Assembly: GCF_031755915.1 (NCBI RefSeq)
Contig: NC_083386.1
Location: 3,193,001 to 3,257,000 of the forward strand
DNA: 64,000 nucleotides
Direction: 5' to 3'
From: Ziziphus jujuba
Lineage: Eukaryota; Streptophyta; Magnoliopsida; Rosales; Rhamnaceae
In this document: piece by piece, positions 47,020-59,512 of the stretch
Layout of the letters: each line of letters begins with the position of its first letter
Numbering within the stretch: position 1 is the stretch's first letter
The notes under the pieces: generated by a model
Seen by the model: only the letters and a program-made list of their open reading frames with translations
Database searches by the model: none
Told to the model about the DNA's origin: nothing
Position numbers and translations under genes: made by a program

Positions 47020-48366
47020 TTTGGTATGTGTTGTCACAAAACCATCAAAAGTACAAATCGATGCATTAAATTTTGCATTGAATGGAGTCTTACTTCAAGA
47101 CTACCATCCCGTCACCTATGAAAGTAGGAATCTATCACGAGTATAAATGAATTATACTACCAAAGAGAAAGAGATGCTCATTGTGATTCATTGTTTAAGG
47201 ATATTGAGATACTACCTATTGGGGTTAAGATTTATCATAAAAACTGACATCTGGTTGTCAGTCACTTTCTCCCATAGCTGAAACTAACTTCAAAGTAGGG
47301 TCGTTGGCATGAATTTATTTCAAAATTTGACTTTGACTTTGACTTCCAACACAATGCAAGGACCAACAATTAAGCTACTAGTGCATCAAGTCGTAAGATA
47401 GAACTCACAGTATTAAGGGTACTAGCTAATTTAGTGGCTAGAACTATAGCTACTTCGATGAAAGAACTCATCAGGGAGAACTAGAGGGAGATTTATGCAT
47501 GCACAACATCATAAAATTGTGCAGAGAAGAGAAAACACCCCAATTCTGGAAAGAAGATGATCTACTTTGGACAAAAAAGGGATAGATTATTTGTCATAAG
47601 ATTTAAGGATTTAAGGAAGATGCTTTTGCTAAAGTGCCATGATACCCATAAGATATCTTGGATGGCAGAGAACATATTTACTAATCAAACAAGCATGACA
47701 ATGTTTTGAATTACATTCAAACATGCCTTATTTTTTAACAAGACAAAGTGGAGAGACAAAAGCCACCAGGATTGTTGGAGCCACTTGTGACAGCCCAGAC
47801 TACCCGCATGCGATCTTGTCCTCTTTGGGTCAAGGAAATTCTTTTACAACCCAGCCCTCAAGGTTTTAAAAGGCCTCGCAAGGGAAAAGTATCCACATGC
47901 TTATAAGCCATGCTTTGTTCCCCTTTCCAACCGATGTGGGACTTCACAATCCTCCCCCCTTGGGGCCCAGCGTCTTCGCTGGCACACCAATCCAAGTCTG
48001 GCTCTAATACCATCTGTGATGGCCTAAACCACCCGCATGCAATATTGTCCTCTTTAGGCCTGGAAAATCCTCTTACAACCCAGCCCTCAAAGTTTCAAAA
48101 GGCCTCATAAAAAAAAGGTATCCATACGCTTATAAGCCATGCTTCGTTCCCTTTTCCAACCGATGTGGGACTTCACACTACTTCTCATCCCTAGCCATCC
48201 ATGGGAGAGTGTGTCACTTAATTTTGTCACAAACCTTCCAACGATCATGAATCTCTCTAGTAGTTTGGTTGTTGTGAACAGATTCTCAACTTTTATCCCA
48301 ACCTCAAAATACTGCACGGTTGAGGAGACAAGTCATTTATCCTTCAAGTTTGTCGTAAAGTATTGA
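47020..48366 (+). pseudogene. Long-LTR gypsy RNase H-integrase remnant, split by a TRIM
   Basis: RNase H is recognisable (IDALNFALNGVLLQDYHPV, TTKEKEMLIVIHCLR, YYLLGLRFIIKTD), then integrase zinc-finger scraps and DKVERQKPPGLLEPL. The TRIM (47786-48177) interrupts here, and the reading resumes PSHPWESVSLNFVTNLPT to 48366. Numerous stops. No RT upstream is visible. Confidence 0.75.
47786..48177 (-). mobile_element. Complete TRIM (163-bp LTRs) inside gypsy integrase
   Basis: LTRs 47786-47948 and 48015-48177 are each 163 bp (TGTGACAG...TTCACA). The internal 66 bp has a C-rich polypurine-tract complement and TGGCTCTAATACCA. The target duplication is CCACT/CTACT. Removing it restores the integrase reading across the site. 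Confidence 0.85.
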
Positions 48367-48840
48367 GAAATGCCCCAACATATTGTTCACCATCAAGATG
48401 CCAAATTCACAAAATCTTTCTTGTCAAAACTGTTCAAAATTCACACGCTCCAAGTTTCAATTTTTTCAATTGAATGCTTTGATTTTCACTTTTGTTTCAA
48501 TTTAGGAGTTCATTTTTATTTTTTATTTTTTAAGTGAAATCTTTAAGTATAGTTTTATCTCATTAGCATTGTATATTTAACCTTTATGGTAGGAAATTTT
48601 ATTTAGTTTTTAATATTTTAAGTTAATAATTTTTAAAAATTTTTAATATGACTTTTATTTTGAATAACATTTTTATAAGATTTTATCTTTAAAAAAAATA
48701 AAATTGAGAATTTTAATTAAAAAAATTGAAAATGGAGCCTACATCAAAATCAAAGTGAAAATGGAACAGGCACACAATTAAAAAAATAAAAATTTAAAGT
48801 GTAACATAAAAAATCAAATTGATTAATCAATACAGATAAC
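48367..48840. other. AT-rich spacer, nothing recognised
   Basis: No coding sequence or repeat structure that I can support. Confidence 0.4.
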
Positions 48841-49286
48841 ATTTTTATTGTTTACATCACCATATTTCCTATGATAAGCTCAGAAATAGCTATTTAAGTA
48901 AAACACAAATAACCAAGAAACACATTCTAGAAACTATTGCCTCAATATTTAAATAAATTATTTAAATCTTGAACTCCCATCATGCTTCTGAAAAAGATGA
49001 ATTTTTCTGCTAGTAATGCCTTCGTAAAAATATCAGCCAGCTGCTATCTTGTTGTGCAAAACTCTAGCTTTATTTTTTCACCTCCAACCAATTGTTTGAT
49101 GAAATGATATCGAATCTTGACATGCTTTGAGCGAGCAAGGAAAACTAGATTCTTTGTCATGGCAATGGCTGGCATGTTATCACAAAAAATATTAGCAGCT
49201 TCTTGGTCTTCTTGCAAATCTTATAGAAGTCTTCTAAGCCATATTGCTTCACAAGCTGTCGAAGTTGATGAAATGTACTTTGCCTC
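48841..49286 (-). pseudogene. copia RNase H end and 3' LTR start (minus element, right part at 55137)
   Basis: The minus strand reads AEAKYISSTSTACEAIWLRR, IFCDNMPAIAMTKN and IKLEFCTT, the copia RNase H C-terminal region, then LTR sequence shared with 34480-34560. The frame continues directly at 55137, so one copia element was split by the insertion at 49287-55136. Confidence 0.8.
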
Positions 49287-49759
49287 TTTTAAAAAATAAA
49301 ATAATAATTATTATAATAATAATTTGTAATTTCATGGCAAAGTGTTCACAAAAGGATGACCTAAGCAAGCATCATTGGTCTTATCCATTAAGCCATTTTT
49401 TTGGACAAACTAGAATCTATCATGATAGAGGACAAATTCAATTTGAACTCTACCACCTTAGGAGAAGTCAAGTTCAGTTTGAACTCTACTTTAGAAGAAT
49501 TCAATTTCAAGTTGAACTCTACCAAAGGAGAATTCAATTTCAATTTGAATTCCACCACCTCTTCTCCTTTATATATATGCATTTAGGCTTGTTGTAAAAT
49601 TTGATCCCATTTTGTAAAAAGAGAGAGCTTTAATTCTCTTCCTCTCAATTGTATTGTCTTGGGTCCACTCTTTCTTTAACCTCCTCTATTTTATCCAAGT
49701 CTCCAATTTTAATTTGTCCAAGTCTCTAATTTTAAATACGTTTTGCATATTATCCAACA
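49287..49759 (+). repeat. 5' LTR of composite copia
   Basis: 473 bp ending TTATCCAACA. The start is slightly degraded (TTTTAAAAAA against TGTTAAAAAG in the 3' LTR). It contains ~30-bp imperfect repeats based on TTGAACTCTACC (49440-49560). A primer-binding site TTTGGTATCATAG follows at ~49762, one base off the iMet consensus. Confidence 0.8.
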
Positions 49760-49784
49760 AATTTGGTATCATAGTTGTCATGAA

Positions 49785-50106
49785 CAAGACTCCATATGAA
49801 GCATGGCACAAACAAAAGCCCCAGGTACATTTTTTTAAAAAAATATTTAGATGCATAGCTTATGCACATGTTTCCTCACAATACAGAGAAAAATTTGATG
49901 AAAAAGGAGAGAAATATATATTTTTTGGCTATAGCAGTGAGTCAAAAGGTTACGAACTATACAATCCAAAAACAACTAAGTTGATAAATTTTAAAGATGT
50001 TATCTTTGATGAATCAGCAGCATGGAATTGGGAAAGCGCTCCCAACACAGGAGCAAAAATATTTGAAGAAATTCCTATTCAGGACAAGTCAAATTCTCAA
50101 CCAAGT
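49785..50106 (+). pseudogene. copia integrase C-terminal fragment
   Basis: NKTPYEAWHKQKPQVHFFKK, YREKFDEKGEKYIFFGYSSE, YNPKTTKLINFKDVIFDE and AAWNWE are typical of the copia integrase C-terminus before RT. The frame is open until the solo LTR starts at 50107. It begins within ~25 bp of the primer site, so the 5' coding region has been deleted. Confidence 0.85.
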
Positions 50107-53021
50107 TGTAACACCCCATACCAAAATACACATATTTTAACAGCTTGATCAAGTTTGACTAAGTTTGACCAAGTTCGACCAAGTGAATCATATATGGGTC
50201 CAAGTTGACTTTTTCTATAATCAATATTTTTGGTTTGACTGAGGTAATGTTGTATAGATCTAGTCGATACAAGTTCATAGACTGGTGGCACGTCAAATTC
50301 TAAGTTACAGATAAAAAGTTATGGTTCTAAGAAATTTTAAGCATAAGTTTTATATCAATGTCCAACCAGTCTTTAGTTTTTGTCTGTTAGTGCCCCTAGG
50401 CTCTATATAAGCCTTGATGAGCAAGCCAAATAGGAAAACAAATTCCAAAATACCCTTTCCAGCCCCCAAAACCCGAGAAATCCTCCACAGACCCGTGGAT
50501 TCAAATTGGGTCGTTTCGACCCGTTTAACGGTGAACCGGGTCACCGCCGTTTTTGCTCATTTTGGCCACCAATATTGTATGTGCACCAGCCAGTGAGAAA
50601 TACCACTTCGAGGTGACCTTGGTTGTGAAATTTCATGGAGAACGGCAGCTGGATGAGCCCGGATCCGGCCGGAGAAGACGGCATCGACCCGCAAGGTGGG
50701 TCGCTGGATTTTCACGCTTTTCGACCGTTTTAGGCCAACCCATAGACTTTTCCCATCATTTTTGGACCTCTGAAGTCAATTTCATGGTTCTTTTTCCCAG
50801 ATTCCTCACCGTTTGGGAGATACGACAATGGGAAGTTTGGCCAATGCTTCAACTGTATTTTCCGGCCACCCGAGGAATCTTTGGACCAAGGTGATCACAC
50901 TGCTGGGTTCCTTGTCTCTTGGGCTTCCCGTAGATATAAATTTTATGAATTTTGGAGGTCGTTTGATAATTTTTCTATTTTTATTATCGGATAAATTAGG
51001 GCTGTGTTTGGACAACATTGGTCAAATTGGTTAAAATTGGAATTGGATTAGTAAAATTGGATATTATTAGGACCTATTTGAAGGTTCAATTTTTAGAGAT
51101 TAGGCTTCGAATAAAAAACCCCAATTTTGGGTATGGGGTTCTAAGGACACGCGGTATAATTGGACTGTCGGGTGTCCAATTTATGTAATTTTATAGTACT
51201 AAAAATTAATTTAAGACATTTGGGTCATACAAGTGCTTTTAGTTTAGTTATTTGGAGCTTGAAGAATATTTTATTATATTACAGACACTCTAGTTGAGCT
51301 TGGAGGCGATCCTGCAGGCGAGCAGGAGTGAGCATCTGCAGTACTGTGAGTGGTTATTATTTTTAAAATGTTTTAGGTATATAGAATAATATATATATGT
51401 GGTTGGATATTTTACGTATATACAAATTGATTAAAAGGATTGCTTTATGCATATATAATATCTGCTTTCACTTATATGAGTCATCATTTTATGTGGATTT
51501 TAATAAGGTTTTTATTAATTTTTAATTTTGATGAGTTCATAGTGAACTTGTGAATTATGTTAATTAAATATCCTGTTATTTGAATTAAGATTTTAAATTA
51601 TTTTGGAAAATAATTGATTTGAGAAATAGATTGAAAATTTATATGATTTTAAGCAGGCTCAAATATTTTGTAAATTTTTAAATGGTTAAAATCGGTTTAT
51701 GGGGAATACATTTCACTGTGGTATTTTTGGTTTTCACATGAAAGAATGATTTGAAATTTTTGAAATATTTAAATAAGCAGTGGAATTTAAATATTAAATT
51801 ATGATTTATGCTGCAGTATCGTTTGAGAAAAATATCAATGATTTTACACGAGTGTTTTAAGGATACTATATTGGTTATTTTTAAATTGATGTACCATGTA
51901 GTGCCAATATCCTGGATCGGTATTATATTATATTATATTATAGCGCGTTGGGTTTTGCCATGGTACCATGAGATTGGGCTCAGCCCACAGGATATTATTG
52001 CCACAGACCATGAGAATAGGTTTATTCCACACGCTATTATTGCCATGGTACCGTGAGGTTGGGCGTAGCCCATAGGATATTTATTGCCACGGACCGTGAG
52101 GTTAGGTATGTCCTGAAGGTTATTTATTTCCACAATGCCTTTCATATATTAAGGATCATGAGGTGGGTATATCCCACGGTTTACAGTTTGGTACACCACA
52201 TGGTAGATTGTATATGTTTTGAGTACATTGTTGATTTTCAAATAAGGTGGATTTACTGCACTTTCACAAATATTTTGTGGAACTGCATTTATAATATTTA
52301 CGCTAAATGCTTATATTTATAGTAAGGCATTTTGTAATATTATATTGTTTTTTATTTTATATATTTTGAGCATCCATTTCATGATTATAATTTTGGGGTA
52401 CAAATTCGCGTTTTGTGAAATGATTTTAAACGGGGAACTTTTCAAAAGAACGAAATGAGAGGTCTTGAGAGAAAGGTTTTTACAGAAATAAATTAATATT
52501 TTTCTATTATACTCTACCACTCACTGAGATTTCTTTATCTCACATTTTATTTGTTTTAAATTTGTTCCCCTAGGTCCAGGCAGTTAGTAGCAGTCTACCT
52601 CACGCATCTCTTGTTACTTCGTTCCCTACCACAACAGCAGCAGTATTATCTTTTCTTTATCTTACCTTTATCTTTTCAAACATTGTTTATTTCTTATTTG
52701 TACTTCTAAACTTTGTTAACAACCTTAGAATGCTTTAATTTAAATATTAGACTCAATAGAGACCATATTACTTATGGGTGTAGTTATGGCCTATGGTACA
52801 ATAGGTCGGTTGTGGACTTTGTGTTGTTGTGGATTTATTTATATTTATATATTAAGGTATTATTAGTAATGCATGTGTCCTTTGTCCATGTTTTAAGGTG
52901 AGGTTCCATTGGATATTCTCTAGGGATTGTCCTGTGGAACTTCATTAGGCAAGACCACCTAGGAGATCCTGGGAAGATTCCCGGGGCAGGTCCTGTCAAA
53001 GTCAAAACCCTGGTCCAAGCG
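50107..53021 (+). repeat. Solo LTR inside composite copia, copy 2
   Basis: 2,915 bp, TGTAACACCCC...CCAAGCG, with target duplication CAAGT (50102-50106 and 53022-53026). Same site and same duplication as 29990-32947. The degenerate GGTACCATGAGGTTGGG repeats are at about 51955-52180. Confidence 0.8.
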
Positions 53022-54660
53022 CAAGTTAAGAAACTCCAAGCCCAATCCAAAGAATGGATATATCTTCAGATGATGAATCACTGCCAAGAAAGGTACGCTT
53101 ACTTGTAGATATCTATGAATTTACTAATATGGCATTTTTGGCATGTGAGCCTCAAAATTTTGAAGAAGCAATAAATGAGATGGATTAAAGTAATGGATGA
53201 AGAAATTGTAACAAGTGGAAAAAATGATACATGGGAACTGGTGAATCTACCTGAAGGCAAAGATGTTATTGGACTCAAATGGATCTGGAAACCCAAGTAC
53301 AAAGAAGATGGAACAATTCTAAAGTACAAGGCATGGCTAGTAGCCAAAGGCTGTTCGCAATAGCCAGGAATAAACTTCAACAAGACATTCGCACCAGTTG
53401 CTCAAATGGAAATTGTTAGAACAGTCCTCGCATTAGCTGCTCAAATGGAGGTACCTTTTATCAACTGGATGTCAAATCTGCCTTCCTTAATGGAGAACTC
53501 AAAGAGGAAGTATATGTGGAACAACCTTTAGGCTACACCATCAAAGAAAAAGAAAACAAAGTCTTATGATTAAAGAAGGCACGATATGGACTAAAGTAAG
53601 CACCACGAGCTTGGAACAGCAAAATTGATTCATACTTCAAACAAAATGGATTTCAATGGAGTCTAAGTGAGCCTTCCTTATATGTCAAAATAGAAGGTGT
53701 GCAAGATATTCTCATTGTCTGCTTATATGTTGATGATTTGATTTATACTGGTGCTAATAAAAAAATGGTAGAAGAATTCAAAAGTGCAATGATGAAAGAA
53801 TATGAGATGACAGATCTTTGCTTGATGAAATATTTTCTTGGCATCCAAGTTCAATAAGCAAAAGGAGAAATATTTATTTCTCAAGAAAAATATTTTAAAT
53901 GATCTTCTCAAACGGTTTCATATGGACAAATGTAAACCAGTATCTATGCTAATGGCGTTAAATGAAAAGTTACGTAAGAATGATGGCGCAGAGAAAGTTG
54001 ATGCAAAAAATTATAGAAGTTTAGTTGGATGCCTCATTTGTCTAACAAATACCAAGCCAGATATTGTTTTTGCTGTTAGTTATGTTTCCAGATTCATGCA
54101 CGAGCCTAGTAACAATCACTACACTGTAGTAAAGAGAATCCTTCGTTATCTACAAGGTACCAGAAAGCTTGGAATTAACTATGCCAAAGAAGCAGATAAC
54201 AAGCTCATTGGATATAAAGATAGTGACTAGGCAGGCTCTGTAAATGACCACAAAACCACCTCAAGATATTTATTTTGCTTGGGTACAAAACTAATTTCTT
54301 GGTCATCAAAGAAGTAAAGGACCGTGGTATTATCTTCAGTAGAAACAGAATATATATCTGCTACAGATGCAGCAAAGTGAAGCAGTATGGCTGAGAAGAA
54401 TTTTATCAGATATGCAACATAAAGAAAGTGCTCCAACAATCATTAGGTGTGATAATATGTCAGCAATAGCAATGACAAAAAATCCAATGTTCCACAGCAG
54501 GACAAAGCACATAGAAATTCAACATCACTTCATTAGATATTGGTCGAAGAAGAAGAAATTAAACTTGAATTTGTCAACACATCTGAGCAACTAGCAAACA
54601 TTTTTACAAAGCTGATAACAATGGAGAAGCTAGAAAGATTTCAATAGCTTTGCCAAAATT
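53022..54660 (+). pseudogene. copia reverse transcriptase-RNase H, decayed
   Basis: NLPEGKDVIGLKWIWKPKYK (53250), [18 protein letters not shown], the catalytic YVDDLIYTG (53729), NDLLKRFHMDKCKPVSML, LVGCLICLTNTKPDIVFAVS, HYTVVKRILRYLQGTRKLG, then RNase H (AVWLRRILSDMQHKES, IIRCDNMSAIAMTKNP, FHSRTKHIEIQHHFIR). Many stops and frameshifts. It ends at the polypurine tract before the 3' LTR. Confidence 0.85.
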
Positions 54661-54676
54661 TCAAATTAAGAGGGGG

Positions 54677-55136
54677 TGTTAAAAAGTAAAATAATAATTA
54701 TTAAAATAATAATTTGTAATTTCATGGCAAAGTGTTTGTAAGAGGATGAGAGGATGACTTAAGCAAGAAAGCATCATTAGCCTTATCCATTAAGCCACTT
54801 TTGTTGACACAGTAGAAGCTATCATGATAGAAGACAAATTCAATTTAAACTCTACCACTTTAGGAGAAATCAAGTTAAATTTGAACTCTACCTTAGAAGA
54901 ACTCAATTTCAAGTTGAACTCTACCAAAGGAGAATTCAATTTCAATTAGAATTCCACCTCCTTTTCTCCTCTATATATATGCATTTAGGCTTGTTGTAAA
55001 ATTTGATCCCATTTTGTAAAAAGAGAGAGCTTTAATTCTCTTCCTCTCAATTGTATTGTCTTGGGTCCACTCTTTCTTTAAACTCCTCTATTTTATCCAA
55101 GTTTAATTTTAAATACGTTCTGCATATTATCCAACA
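54677..55136 (+). repeat. 3' LTR of composite copia
   Basis: 460 bp, TGTTAAAAAG...TTATCCAACA, next to the polypurine tract. It differs from the 5' LTR by scattered substitutions and small indels, so the insertion is not recent. Confidence 0.85.
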
Positions 55137-56825
55137 GCCTCTGCAGATGACAACGATACAATCTTTTGCTTCTTTGTTGACCCAGATGTGACTTTTGTTC
55201 CCAAACAAAACACATAGCCAGAAGTGCTTTTTCTATCAACAATAGAACCAGCCCAATCACCATTTGTGTAACCTTTCAGTTTACTTTCTTCTTCTTTCTT
55301 GTATAAGATGCCAAAATTCTTTGTTCATTTTATATATCTTAGAATCCTTTTAGCTACTACAAAATGCTCCTTGCTTGGGCTGTCCATGAATCTGGAAACA
55401 ACACTGATAGAGAAAATAATATTTGGCCTTGTGTTTGTCCAATAAATAAGTAATCCAACAAGACTCCTATAAATTGATTCATCAAATTTTCTTTTTCCAT
55501 CATATCTTGATAAACTTTCACTTGGGTTCATGGGAGTTTGTGCAACATTGCATTTAGGCAAATTAAACCTTGTCAACAAATCATCTGTAAATTTCTCCTG
55601 GGACAGAAATTTTCTTCCTGGCTCTTGCTTTACTTGAATGCCCAAAAGATACCTCATAAGATCAAGATCGGTCATCTCAAATTCCTTCATCATAGCTTTT
55701 TTGAAATCTTGAATCATTTGATTATTGGTTCCCATATAAATTAAATCATCAACATAAAGGCATACAATGAGAAAATTATGTGTACCTTGCATTTTCACAT
55801 AAAGTGATGGCTCATTTGGACTTTTCGAAAACCATGTTGCTCAAAATATTGATCAATTCTGCTATTCCATACATGAGGTGCTTGCTTCAGTCCCCATATA
55901 AAGCCTTCTAAAGATGGTCAACCTTGTTTTCTTTTCCCTTGACAACATAACTAAGTGGCTGTTCAACATGCACTTCTTTTTCAATTTGTCCATTCGAAAA
56001 TGCAGATTTGACATCTAGTTGGAAAACTTGAAGTTCCATCTGTGCAGCTAATGCTAAAACAGTCCTTATGGTTTTCATTCTTGTTACAGGTGCAGAAGTG
56101 TCGGAGGCTGTTGCGAGCACCCTTTGGCCACAAGTCTTGCCTTGTATTTTTGAATTAAACCATCCTCATTGAATTTTGTTTTATCCATTCTTCATCCATT
56201 GCTTTTTTCAAAGCTTGATCTTTCACAAGCTTCTTCATACTTCTGTGCCTCATGGGAAATGTAAGCAACATCACAATTTTGATAAACTTTTCTATTGAGC
56301 GTACCTTCCTTGGTGGTGTTGATGAATGTGTGCCTGGATTGATGTTTTGTTGCTGTCTTAGACTTGCCGGTGGAGTGTCTTCTTGCTATCTTGGACTTTC
56401 TAGTGGAGTGCTAAATGTATTTTCCTCAATCCTTTTCGATGTTCCAGATGCTTTAAATAAGGGGTTTTGGAAGCTCCTCATGGTTCTGTTTTCAAGCTCC
56501 GTTTTCATAAAAAATGACATCTTTTGACGTTACTTGTTCCCTTGAATTAGGATTATATGAACGATATCCCTTGGACTCTTCAGTGTACCCAATGAAGATA
56601 CATTTCTCACCTTTCTCATCAAATTTTTTCCTGTTATGTGAAGGTATATGGTAGTAATAAACATAACCAAGAACTTTTCAATGATCAACCAGTGGCTTTC
56701 TCTTGAACCAAGCCTCATATGGAGTAATATTTTGTACAGCTTTTGTAGGAGACCTGTTTAGAATATAAACTGCTAAATTGATAGCTTCTGCCCAAAACTC
56801 ATTTGGCAATTTTTTTACCATTAAG
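55137..56825 (-). pseudogene. copia RT and integrase region (minus element, left part at 48841)
   Basis: The minus strand reads integrase C-terminus (NEFWAEAINLAVYILNRSP, NITPYEAWFKRKPLVDH, KFDEKGEKCIFIGYTEES), a decayed linker, RT start ([19 protein letters not shown] at about 56020), catalytic YVDDLIYMGTNN (about 55755), then LLTRFNLPKCNVAQTPMNPS, LVGLLIYWTNTRPNIIFSIS and RNase H, running into the insertion point. The frame is broken between 55800 and 55900 and at several places upstream. It is truncated near 56825. Confidence 0.85.
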
Positions 56826-57960
56826 CATACACTGGGCAACTAGCTAATTAGTGACGCAATTAAATGAACTAAATGAAATAAACAAAGATGCATTCTACTG
56901 TTGAAGTGTGGCAATTTTGCCACTTGATGGTGCATGTCACCGGCTAGCATGCACACCTTGGTATCAAATCCTTTCCTTTTATGAGTTTATATTTTTTTTT
57001 TGTATGTTTTAATTTATGCAAGGTATATTTTGATAATGTTTTGTGCCTAAGTTATGTATGCAAAAGTATAGGCAAAATTATGCACAAAAGAGTAGGAATG
57101 TTATGCTTGAAATGCCTATGGTGCTGGATTCATAATTTCCAGCAATATAGTTCTAATATTTATCTTATATCTCAGGTTGCAAATGGAGTTTTGGGCTGAA
57201 ATTTTGGGGGATATCTACCGACATATATAGAAGACTATGGTTCAAATTTCAGGTCCAAATGACATGGGAAAGTCCATTTTCTATTCCAAACAGATTGCTG
57301 TATCTGATGGGCCCAGTATGCAGAGTATGGGTCAGTTTTGGAGCTGTTTGGCCCATGATCCAGTTCCAGAATATTCCTATCTCTTGGAACAATATTTATT
57401 GATGACCAAGGATGTTTCAAACCAAGTTTCATAGGCAGATACAAAGGGAAACTAAGTAGGTGAAGCTAGTTTGGTTGTTTACCCAAACTAGTTAAACAAT
57501 AGGAACTTAGTTCAAACCATGTGCCACTTTTTACTATATTTGGAATAGACATGTTGCAGCTGTTTTTGACCTCTTTTGTGTATGAAAAGTTAGGTGTTGA
57601 CCATTTTACTTTTTAAATTTCAAATACTTTACTCATTTTGTAAGCTCACATGCTTGGCATGTGTAAACTAGTTGTAATTTCAAGCTTATATTGCAAAATG
57701 AATGAAATGGCTAGTGATCCAAGCCTCAATTTTCAAAAGCAACGTGGTCCCCTTCTTCTTATCTCTTCTTCAACATCTTATAACACTCTAGGAACCCTAA
57801 AAACCAGAAAACACCATAACCAAAACCTAAAAACACAACTCACACACAACCATTCCCAAGAGCATCACCAAAAGCTTGCTTGTTGCTAACACTTCAAGCT
57901 AGCTTGCTCTTGGTCATAACCTTCTCACCCTAACATCTACCATGTCACCTAATGTCTTGT
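56826..57960. other. Unassigned, possibly repeat-derived
   Basis: No convincing ORF. The composition (a run of A/C-rich sequence with AACCCTAAAAACC near 57795) recalls LTR or UTR sequence, but there is no second copy in the window to confirm it. Confidence 0.35.
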
Positions 57961-59512
57961 CACTAAAAACATTCTACCAATGGCGAGGTATAAATCAAAG
58001 TTGCCTAATTATGACGAAACAGCGATGCCGTATAAAATCACATCGCTAAATGTAAAGACACTGGTGACTCTAAAAATAGAGGAATCCCCGACTCTAAACA
58101 CTTACATTGCTAATTTCTAGCATTTGTAGCGACACGTACATACTGCATCACTGTTTTGCCCAAATTAATGCGTCGCTAATATGGAAGAAACAGCGACTCT
58201 ACATTTATGAGTCGCTAATCGTGACTTATTATATTTCGTCACTTTTTTATGTAAACTATGCGTCGCTAATATGGAAGAAACAGCGACCCTATATTTATGA
58301 GTCACTAATTGTATGACTTTTTAGCGACTTATTATACTTCGTCACTGTTTTATGTAAATTTATGTGTCGCTAAGTTGTAGAATTTTTAGCGACTTGTATA
58401 GTTGTACATCGCCTTTTACTTAAAACTACAAGTCACTAATTTCATATATGTTTAACCTTTAGTGACTTTTTTTTTTTGCTTCGCTATATATTTAAATAAA
58501 GCGTCGCTAAAGGTTGAAAATGGTGACCAGGTTGTTATTGTGCATCGCCATAGGTCAAAGTTGTTTTTATGCGTCACTAAATGATCCTTTTAGTGCCAAC
58601 CTTCTTCTTGTACATCGCTGTTTCCTTTTACTAATTTGCTTTTTGTAATTTTGTTACAATTTATTAAAAAATGATAAATAGAAAAAAACTAAAAATTAGC
58701 TTCATTCAAAGTAATTAGAATACAAAATTTGAAAGTAAACATTTGCATAACAAAATAACTGTCAAATAAATTAAATAGTATCTCATGAAATATTTTTACA
58801 ATTCCTTATACTATTGTATATGCAAAAGCAAAAGCAATATTAACTAAATCTCCATGAATTGCATATTCATTGGGATGGAAGTTGTCATTCCCTTGTTGAC
58901 GATATTACACACCCTCATACTGCATATGAAAAAATAATAAATTTATAAACACTTATGCAAAATAAATATATATTAAGTATGAAAAAGTAATAAATTAGTA
59001 AATGAAAATTTAAAGACTATTATCGTTGTTCTTATGAAAGCGAATAACAAAATTAATTAAATGGATACTAATAAATGTCATAAATATTACTTAAAACATA
59101 TAAATAAGTCTACGTACCAATTTATTTAGAAGGTATTTGTTATCCATATCCCCTCACGGTCATTACGAATATAGCCACTCTCGCATTCATCGTCATTATC
59201 ATTTTCATCAACACTTGGCAACTGTATGACAAATGGATTGTGAGCCATCGTAGTATCGCCAAGAACATCTTCTTCAACCAATTCTTCTTCAACAAAAGTA
59301 CAATGTTGTGGTGGAGTTAAAACAACTGACCATCTCGAATCAAGTTGATCTTCAACATAAAATACTTGTTGAACTTGTGGAGCCATAATGAATGGGTTGG
59401 ATTTATATCCAATTTTATTTAAGTTAACACATGTAAACCCCATCTCATCAACTTTCACACCGTTGCTGTCAACCCAATTACACTTGAACATAGGAACTCG
59501 AAACACAGTGTA
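57961..59512 (-). mobile_element. CACTA transposon fragment with subterminal repeats
   Basis: Begins CACTAAAAACATT, a plausible CACTA terminus. Then many short motifs GCGTCGCTAA / AGCGACT in both orientations occur from 58000 to 58620 (for example around 58195, 58260, 58330, 58365 and 58500). After 58650 it joins sequence shared with 27580-28250 and the DUF4216 ORF. The other end is missing; an LTR fragment starts at ~59513. Confidence 0.65.
59126..59506 (-). pseudogene. CACTA transposon-associated DUF4216 protein, C-terminal part
   Basis: A 126-codon ORF. MFKCNWVDSNGVKVDEMGFT, VNLNKIGYKSNPFIMA, QVQQVFYVEDQLDSRWSVVL and an acidic tail match the DUF4216 domain found at the C-terminus of plant CACTA transposase-type proteins. 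It is only the last part of a much larger protein. The start is truncated by the LTR fragment, so the Met at 59506 is unlikely to be a true start. Confidence 0.75.

Larger units (their letters stand above)
49287..55136 (+). mobile_element. Composite non-autonomous copia element, copy 2 (complete, with LTRs)
   Basis: 5' LTR 49287-49759, primer site, partial integrase, nested solo LTR, RT/RNase H, polypurine tract AAGAGGGGG (54668-54676) and 3' LTR 54677-55136. The target duplication GCCTC (49282-49286 and 55137-55141) lies inside the minus copia RNase H. Gag, protease and most of integrase are missing. Confidence 0.85.

Noticed and set aside
49388..49597. Short repetitive ORFs on both strands at 49.4-49.6 kb
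   Set aside because: They come from the ~30-bp repeats inside the copia LTR; no start context or conservation.
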